DNA from: an uncultured Pseudomonadota bacterium
GTDB taxonomy: Bacteria; Pseudomonadota; Gammaproteobacteria; Burkholderiales; SG8-39
Length of the DNA stretch: 10,339 nt
Assembly: GCA_903909415.1 (NCBI GenBank)
Contig: CAIVVS010000094.1
Span: 1-10,339, forward strand
Direction: 5' to 3'
Part shown: positions 6,225 through 10,339 of the stretch, one piece after another
Layout of the letters: every line of letters begins with the position of its first letter
Numbering within the stretch: the stretch's first letter is position 1
The notes under the pieces: generated by a model
What the model saw: the letters and a program-made list of their open reading frames with translations, nothing else
Database searches by the model: none
Told to the model about the DNA's origin: nothing
Made by a program: the position numbers and the translations under genes

Positions 6225-6793
6225 TGGCCGGACCGGCCGAGGTCCTGGACTTCTGGTTCGGCGCGCCGGACTCTCCCGAGCGCGGCCGTGCCCGCAAGGC
6301 CTGGTTCATCAAGTCCGACGCGTTCGACCAGTCGATCCGAGAGCGCTTCGCCGCCACCACGCTGGCGGCACGCCGGGGCGAACTCGACCACTGGTCCGAC
6401 ACGCCGCTGGCCGGCCTCGCCCTGCTCATCCTGCTGGACCAGTTTCCGCGCAACCTCCATCGCGGTTCGGCCGACGCCTTTGCCTCCGACGCGCGCGCGT
6501 TGTCGGTGGCCCGCACCCTGCTCGGGCGCGGCTTCGACCGCGTGCTGCGCCCGGTGGAGCGCCTGTTCGTCTACCTCCCGTTCGAGCACAGCGAGGACCT
6601 CGCGGTGCAGCGCACCAGCCTCGCGCTGTTCGAGGCACTCGCACGCGACGGGCAGGACAATGTCGACTATGCGCGGCGCCACTACGAATTCATCCTGCGC
6701 TTCGGCCGCTTTCCACACCGCAATGCGGCGCTGGGCCGCGTGTCCACGCCGCAGGAACTCGCGTTCCTCGCGCAACCCGGTTCCTCCTTCTGA
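6224..6793 (+). CDS. DUF924 family protein
   Basis: This 189-residue cytoplasmic, all-helical protein matches the DUF924 (PF06041) family, whose biochemical role is not established. Hallmarks seen are VLDFWFG (7-13), ILLDQFPRNLHRGSA (69-83), FVYLPFEHSED (115-125) and FGRFPHRNAALGR (160-172), covering the full family length. It starts with GTG 6224, overlapping the stop of the small membrane protein by one base. No ribosome-binding site is obvious, so initiation probably depends on ribosomes finishing the upstream frame. Identification is firm; function is unknown. Confidence 0.93.
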   Translation: MAGPAEVLDFWFGAPDSPERGRARKAWFIKSDAFDQSIRERFAATTLAARRGELDHWSDTPLAGLALLILLDQFPRNLHRGSADAFASDARALSVARTLLGRGFDRVLRPVERLFVYLPFEHSEDLAVQRTSLALFEALARDGQDNVDYARRHYEFILRFGRFPHRNAALGRVSTPQELAFLAQPGSSF

Positions 6794-6804
6794 GCATCGG
6801 CCGG

Positions 6805-6827
6805 CGCGCCGGTGCGCAACCGGCGCG
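6805..6827 (+). repeat. 9-bp inverted repeat (hairpin) between DUF924 and methyltransferase genes
   Basis: CGCGCCGGT (6805-6813) and ACCGGCGCG (6819-6827) are perfect inverted copies around a 5-base loop (GCGCA). The 5' arm also sits in a 12-base palindrome, CCGGCGCGCCGG (6801-6812). No T-run follows on the plus strand and no A-run precedes it, so it is not a standard terminator. It fills much of the 50-base gap between the two genes and could slow transcription or protect mRNA ends. Confidence 0.5.
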
Positions 6828-6843
6828 ATCCGCATGGACCGAC

Positions 6844-7413
6844 ATGACGCCTGACACGCCATCCGACAAGCCGCTGCATGGCACCGAGCCACCCTCGGCC
6901 TGGGTCGCCCGCTGGATCGGCGCGATCGCGCCGGGCGCGGAAGTGCTGGACCTCGCTTGCGGCAGGGGAAGGCATGCGCGCCTCGCGGCCGCCCGCGGCC
7001 ACCGCGTCGTGGCGCTGGATCGCGACGCGCAGGCCCTGGCGACGCTCGCCGGCGTGCCGGGCATCGATGTGCTGCAGGCCGACATCGAGGCGGCGCCGTG
7101 GCCGCTCGGGGCCGGCCGGTTCGGCGGGATCATCGTCACCAACTACCTGCACCGGCCGCTGTTCGCGCCGCTGGTCGCATCGCTGGCGCCCGGCGGCGTG
7201 CTGATCTACGAAACCTTCGCGCGCGGCAACGAGCGTTTCGGCAGCCCGCGCAATCCGGCCTTCCTGCTGGAACCCGGCGAGTTGCTGGCTGTCTCAGGCT
7301 TGGGGCTGTGCGTGCTCGGGTTCGAGCAAGGCCTTGTTTCGCAGCCGAAATCGGCACAGGTGCAGCGCCTGTGCGCGGTGCGGGAAAGCGCGCCCGATCG
7401 GGCGCTGGACTGA
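6844..7413 (+). CDS. Class I SAM-dependent methyltransferase (TehB-like), upstream of dapA
   Basis: This 189-residue protein begins directly with a compact Rossmann core: motif [13 protein letters not shown] (34-45), acidic VVALDRD (55-61), [13 protein letters not shown] (76-88), [12 protein letters not shown] (96-107) and [16 protein letters not shown] (114-129). It ends with [17 protein letters not shown] (131-147). This pattern is characteristic of a small methyltransferase often found beside dapA in betaproteobacteria. The substrate is unknown. The ATG at 6844 is 50 bases after the DUF924 stop and has only a weak purine stretch (GGA) upstream. It is probably transcribed with the preceding genes, while dapA has its own -10 box downstream. 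Confidence 0.9.
   Translation: MTPDTPSDKPLHGTEPPSAWVARWIGAIAPGAEVLDLACGRGRHARLAAARGHRVVALDRDAQALATLAGVPGIDVLQADIEAAPWPLGAGRFGGIIVTNYLHRPLFAPLVASLAPGGVLIYETFARGNERFGSPRNPAFLLEPGELLAVSGLGLCVLGFEQGLVSQPKSAQVQRLCAVRESAPDRALD
7390..7405 (+). repeat. Perfect 16-base palindrome at the end of the methyltransferase gene
   Basis: GCGCCCGATCGGGCGC reads the same on both strands. As RNA it would form a 6-bp GC stem with a GATC tetraloop. It lies within the last codons of the methyltransferase and ends 42 bases before the dapA -10 box. No T-run follows. It may be an operator or a mild stop for upstream transcription, or only a by-product of GC-rich coding sequence. Confidence 0.4.
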
Positions 7414-7447
7414 GCCAGAAATCCGCCTTTGCATCAAGCGTTTGCGT

Positions 7448-7453
7448 TAAAAT
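7448..7453 (+). promoter_or_regulatory. -10 element of the dapA promoter
   Basis: TAAAAT (7448-7453) matches the -10 consensus at 5/6 and stands out in an AT-richer island between two GC-rich genes. At 17-bp spacing the -35 hexamer is GCCTTT, which is poor; TTTGCA and TTGCAT nearby are too close. Transcription from about 7460 would leave a leader of about 28 bases containing the dapA ribosome-binding site. Confidence 0.55.
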
Positions 7454-7487
7454 GGAGGCCTCTTTGGGTAGGCAAGCGGAGCACTCC

Positions 7488-8408
7488 ATGGTCAGCGGAA
7501 GCATCGTCGCAATCGTCACCCCGATGCACGAGGACGGGCGCATCGACACCGAGCGTTTCCGCTCGCTGATCGACTGGCACATCAAGGAAGGCACCGACGG
7601 CATCGTCGTGGTCGGCACCACGGGCGAATCGCCCACGGTCAATTTCGACGAGCACAAGGAACTGATCCGCGTCGCCGTCGACCACGCCAAGGGCCGCATC
7701 CCCATCATCGCGGGAACCGGCGCGAATTCCACCGCCGAGGCCATCGAACTCACCGAGTCGGCGAAGAAGGCCGGCGCGCAGGCCTACCTGTCGGTCGTGC
7801 CCTACTACAACAAGCCGACGCAGGAAGGCCTGTACCGGCACTTCCGCGCGGTCGCCGAGAAGGTCGACCTGCCGCAGATCATGTACAACGTGCCCGGGCG
7901 CACCGTGGCCGACCTGTCCAACGACACCACCATCCGCCTGTCGCAGGTGCCGAACATCGTCGGCATCAAGGACGCCACCGGCAACATCGAGCGCGGCAGC
8001 GACCTGCTGCGCCGGGTGCGCGCCGACTTCCTGGTGTATTCGGGCGACGACGCCACCTGCCTCGCGCTGACGCTGCTGGGCGGCAAGGGCGTGATCTCGG
8101 TCACCGCCAACGTCGCGCCGCGCCTGATGCGCGAGATGTGCCGCGCCGCGCTGGCCGGCGACCTGGCCACCGCGCGCAGGCTGAACAACAAGCTGCTGCC
8201 GCTGCACCAGAAGCTGTTCGTCGAGGCCAACCCGATTCCGGTGAAGTGGGCCGTGGCACAGCTCGGCCTGATCGGCAGCGGCCTGCGCCTGCCGATGACG
8301 CCGTTTTCCCCCGAGTTCCACGAGACGGTGCGCGAGGCGATGCGCGCGGCCGACATCACGCTGTCGGCGCAACCCGGCCTGCGCGTGGTGGAAGGCAAGG
8401 GCGCATGA
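7488..8408 (+). CDS. dapA: 4-hydroxy-tetrahydrodipicolinate synthase
   Basis: The enzyme condenses pyruvate with aspartate semialdehyde, the first step of the diaminopimelate/lysine branch, which supplies cell wall and protein. The 306 residues form a single TIM barrel of the usual length. Active-site residues line up with E. coli numbering: Thr44-Thr45 (VGTTGES), Tyr107, Tyr133, Arg138 (VPGRT) and Schiff-base Lys161 (GIKDATG). The known lysine-feedback residues Ser48, His56, Asn80, Glu84 and Tyr106 are also present, while E. coli His53 is Phe and Ala49 is Pro, so some lysine sensitivity is possible. GGAG six bases before ATG 7488 supports the start. An in-frame ATG at 7452 falls within the -10 box and is rejected. 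The stop overlaps bamC (ATGA). Confidence 0.98.
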   Translation: MVSGSIVAIVTPMHEDGRIDTERFRSLIDWHIKEGTDGIVVVGTTGESPTVNFDEHKELIRVAVDHAKGRIPIIAGTGANSTAEAIELTESAKKAGAQAYLSVVPYYNKPTQEGLYRHFRAVAEKVDLPQIMYNVPGRTVADLSNDTTIRLSQVPNIVGIKDATGNIERGSDLLRRVRADFLVYSGDDATCLALTLLGGKGVISVTANVAPRLMREMCRAALAGDLATARRLNNKLLPLHQKLFVEANPIPVKWAVAQLGLIGSGLRLPMTPFSPEFHETVREAMRAADITLSAQPGLRVVEGKGA

Positions 8409-9553
8409 GCATGCGCCGCGCGATGGTCATGGCGATGGTGGCGGGCGCGGGCATGCTCGGCGGGTGCAGCCTGCCGTTCATGGACCAGTCCAACTCCATC
8501 GAGTACAAGTCGGCCGGCAAGCTGCCGCCGCTTGAAATCCCCCCGGGGTTGTCCAGCCCGACCCGCGAGGACCGCTTCGCGGTGCCGGACGTGCCCGGCA
8601 GCCAGCCGTCCACCTATTCCGAGTACGCCGCGCAGCGCGCCGGACAACCGCGCCCCGGCGCGGTCACCGACCTGCTTCCCACGGTGGCCAAGGTGCGCCT
8701 GGAGCGATCCGGGTCGCAGCGCTGGCTGGTGGTGAACGAGCAGCCCGAGAAGCTCTGGCCGGTGGTCAAGGAGTTCTGGCAGGAGGTCGGCTTCCTGGTG
8801 CGGGTCGAGGCGCCCGAAGCCGGCGTGATGGAGACCGACTGGGCCGAGAACCGCGCCAAGATTCCGCAGGATTTCATCCGCAGCACCATCGGCCGGCTGT
8901 TCGAGGGCGCCTACTCGACCGCCGAGCGCGACAAGTTCCGCACGCGCCTGGAGCGCGGCAGCGAAACCGGCACCACCGAGGTCTACATCAGCCATCGCGG
9001 CGTGCAGGAGGTCTACACCGGCCAGAAGCAGGACCTCACCGTGTGGCAGCCGCGGCCGTCCGATCCCGAACTGGAGGCCGAGTTCCTGCGCCGCCTCATG
9101 GTCCGCCTGGGCGTGCAGGAAGAGCGCGCCAAGGCGCAGGTCGCCGCCAGCCAGTCGCCGGACCGCGCCAAGCTGGTCCGCTCGCCGGACGGCGCCGGGG
9201 CGCTGGAACTCGACGAGCCGTTCGACCGCGCCTGGCGGCGTGTCGGCCTCGCGCTGGACCGCGTCGGGTTCACGGTGGAGGACCGTGACCGCTCCAAGGG
9301 TTACTACTTCGTCCGCTATGTGGATCCGGAGAAGGATGCGGCGGCGCGCAAGGAAGAAAGCGGCATCGTGTCCAGGCTCATGTTCTGGCGCTCCAACCCC
9401 TCCGGTCCGGGCAGCGCCGTGCAGTACCGCGTGCTCGTGAAGGAAGGCAAGCCCGAGGCGAGCGAGGTCCGCGTGCAGAACAAGGACGGCGGGGTGGAGA
9501 ACAGCGACACCTCGCGCCGCATCCTGTCGCTGCTGCACGACCAGCTCAAGTAA
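8405..9553 (+). CDS. bamC: Outer membrane protein assembly factor BamC (lipoprotein)
   Basis: Accessory lipoprotein of the BAM complex that inserts beta-barrel proteins into the outer membrane. The signal peptide ends in the lipobox LGGC (Cys21). A largely unstructured, BamD-binding-like segment follows (about 27-60, with [20 protein letters not shown]). Then come two helix-grip domains (about 100-235 and 255-382), the first with [19 protein letters not shown] at 107-125 and the second with [20 protein letters not shown] at 270-289. At 382 residues it is somewhat longer than E. coli BamC (344). ATG 8405 overlaps the dapA stop by four bases with AAGG just upstream; ATG 8411 is a near alternative. 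The dapA-bamC pair is a long-known gene order, shared with E. coli. Confidence 0.94.
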   Translation: MSMRRAMVMAMVAGAGMLGGCSLPFMDQSNSIEYKSAGKLPPLEIPPGLSSPTREDRFAVPDVPGSQPSTYSEYAAQRAGQPRPGAVTDLLPTVAKVRLERSGSQRWLVVNEQPEKLWPVVKEFWQEVGFLVRVEAPEAGVMETDWAENRAKIPQDFIRSTIGRLFEGAYSTAERDKFRTRLERGSETGTTEVYISHRGVQEVYTGQKQDLTVWQPRPSDPELEAEFLRRLMVRLGVQEERAKAQVAASQSPDRAKLVRSPDGAGALELDEPFDRAWRRVGLALDRVGFTVEDRDRSKGYYFVRYVDPEKDAAARKEESGIVSRLMFWRSNPSGPGSAVQYRVLVKEGKPEASEVRVQNKDGGVENSDTSRRILSLLHDQLK

Positions 9554-9572
9554 GCCGGTTCCGGGAGCGGCG

Positions 9573-10339
9573 GTGCGCTTCGCTTCCCTCGGCAGCGGCA
9601 GCGAGGGCAATGCGCTGGTGGTCGAGGCCGGGGGCACCTGCCTCATGGTCGACTGCGGGTTTTCCACGCGCGAGGCACTGCGCCGGCTGGACCGGCTGGG
9701 CCTGTCACCCGGGGACGTCGACGCGCTGCTGGTCACCCACGAGCATGACGACCATTCAGGCGGTGCGTTCCCGCTCGCGCGCGCGTGCGGCGCATCGGTC
9801 TGGCTGACGCGCGGGACGCTGGCCGCGCTGCGCGAGGCCGATCCGCGGGTCGACGAGGGCGTGGAGGTGCGCCTGCTCCACGGCGGCCTGGAGCAGGCCA
9901 TCGGCGCGCTCGAGGTACGCCCGTTCACCGTGCCGCACGATGCGCGCGAACCGGTGCAATACGTTTTCTCCGACGGCGATGCCCGGCTGGGCGTGCTCAC
10001 GGACCTGGGCCACCCGACCGCACACGTGGCGTCGATGCTGTCCGGCTGCGATGCGCTGGTGCTGGAATGCAACCATGACACGGGCATGCTCGCCGCCGGC
10101 AGCTATCCGGCATGGCTCAAGCGCCGCATTGGCGGCAACCACGGCCACCTGTCCAATGCGCAGGCGGCCGAACTGCTGTCCGTCCTCGACCGGTCGCGCC
10201 TTCGCCACCTCGTGGCGGCGCACCTGTCGCGAAGCAACAACCATCCCGAGCTCGCGCTGGTGGCGCTGGAGTCCGTGATCGGCGGGCGCCCCGACTGGCT
10301 GGGGATCGCGCAACAGGCGGGCGGATTCGACTGGCGCGA
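9573..10339 (+). CDS. MBL-fold metallo-hydrolase (YycJ/WalJ-like), 3' end off the right edge
   Basis: Predicted metal-dependent hydrolase, probably acting on nucleic acid or a phosphodiester. The 255 complete codons seen remain open at the edge; the family length suggests only a few residues are missing. The N-terminus RFASLGSGSEGNA is typical of the YycJ group. The metal motif HEHDDH (56-61) supplies His56, His58, Asp60 and His61. Later motifs are VPHDAREPV, then LGVLTDLGH, LVLECNHD and NHGHLSN. GGGAG five bases before GTG 9573 supports the start; no suitable ATG exists before the first motif. It begins 19 bases after bamC and is probably co-transcribed with it. The substrate is inferred from the family only. 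Confidence 0.9.
   Translation, partial: MRFASLGSGSEGNALVVEAGGTCLMVDCGFSTREALRRLDRLGLSPGDVDALLVTHEHDDHSGGAFPLARACGASVWLTRGTLAALREADPRVDEGVEVRLLHGGLEQAIGALEVRPFTVPHDAREPVQYVFSDGDARLGVLTDLGHPTAHVASMLSGCDALVLECNHDTGMLAAGSYPAWLKRRIGGNHGHLSNAQAAELLSVLDRSRLRHLVAAHLSRSNNHPELALVALESVIGGRPDWLGIAQQAGGFDWR

Noticed and set aside
7452..7487. An earlier dapA start at ATG 7452
   Set aside because: This ATG lies inside the best -10 box and adds 12 residues not found in DapA proteins. ATG 7488 has a good ribosome-binding site and aligns with E. coli numbering.
7805..10087. A very long minus-strand open frame (about 760 codons) opposite dapA, bamC and the MBL-fold gene
   Set aside because: It is wholly antisense to three well-identified conserved genes, its translation has no family-like motifs and is skewed to Arg/Ser/Pro/His, and long antisense frames are normal in GC-rich DNA.

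Overview
This window looks like the chromosome of a high-GC proteobacterium, most likely a betaproteobacterium (Rhodocyclales- or Burkholderiales-like), carrying one end of an integrated mobile element at its left side. The lineage is inferred from gene order (methyltransferase, dapA, bamC, MBL-fold hydrolase), from the MlaE-type lipid-transport operon ending in a lipoprotein, and from GC content. Hand counts of single 60-base lines give about 72% GC in chromosomal genes and about 52-65% in the left 1.2 kb. No species can be named.

Left edge, about 1-1271 (mobile element end, minus strand). A tyrosine integrase (199-1191) lies just beyond the 3' end of a tRNA-Arg(CCU) gene (1272-1347) and reads in the same direction. 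This is the classic layout of an element inserted at a tRNA 3' end. A small cysteine-pair (zinc-ribbon-like) protein follows the integrase and runs off the left edge. The rest of the element, and its second attachment site, lie outside the window.

Middle, about 1348-5995 (plus strand). A divergent promoter region between the tRNA and the next gene feeds a tight operon for an envelope phospholipid ABC transporter. It encodes an MlaE-type permease fused to a STAS-like domain, an MlaF-type ATPase, a membrane-anchored MCE protein with a long helical C-terminal part, and an outer-membrane lipoprotein of the PqiC/ABC-auxiliary type. A SAM-dependent methyltransferase gene follows five bases later and may be part of the operon. 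No MlaC- or MlaA-like gene is present. The set therefore looks like an Mla-type engine with a Pqi-type cross-envelope arrangement.

Right, about 5996-10339 (plus strand). A good sigma-70-like promoter sits so close to the ATG of a 65-residue membrane protein that the mRNA may be leaderless. The gene overlaps a DUF924 gene by one base. After a 9-bp hairpin comes a second small methyltransferase gene, then dapA (lysine/diaminopimelate synthesis) with its own -10 box, bamC (outer-membrane protein assembly) overlapping dapA by 4 bases, and an MBL-fold hydrolase cut by the right edge.

I see no CRISPR array, no insertion sequence, no toxin-antitoxin pair and no convincing Rho-independent terminator. 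Most of the window is ordinary chromosome. The least ordinary parts are the tRNA/integrase junction, the hybrid lipid transporter and the candidate leaderless gene.
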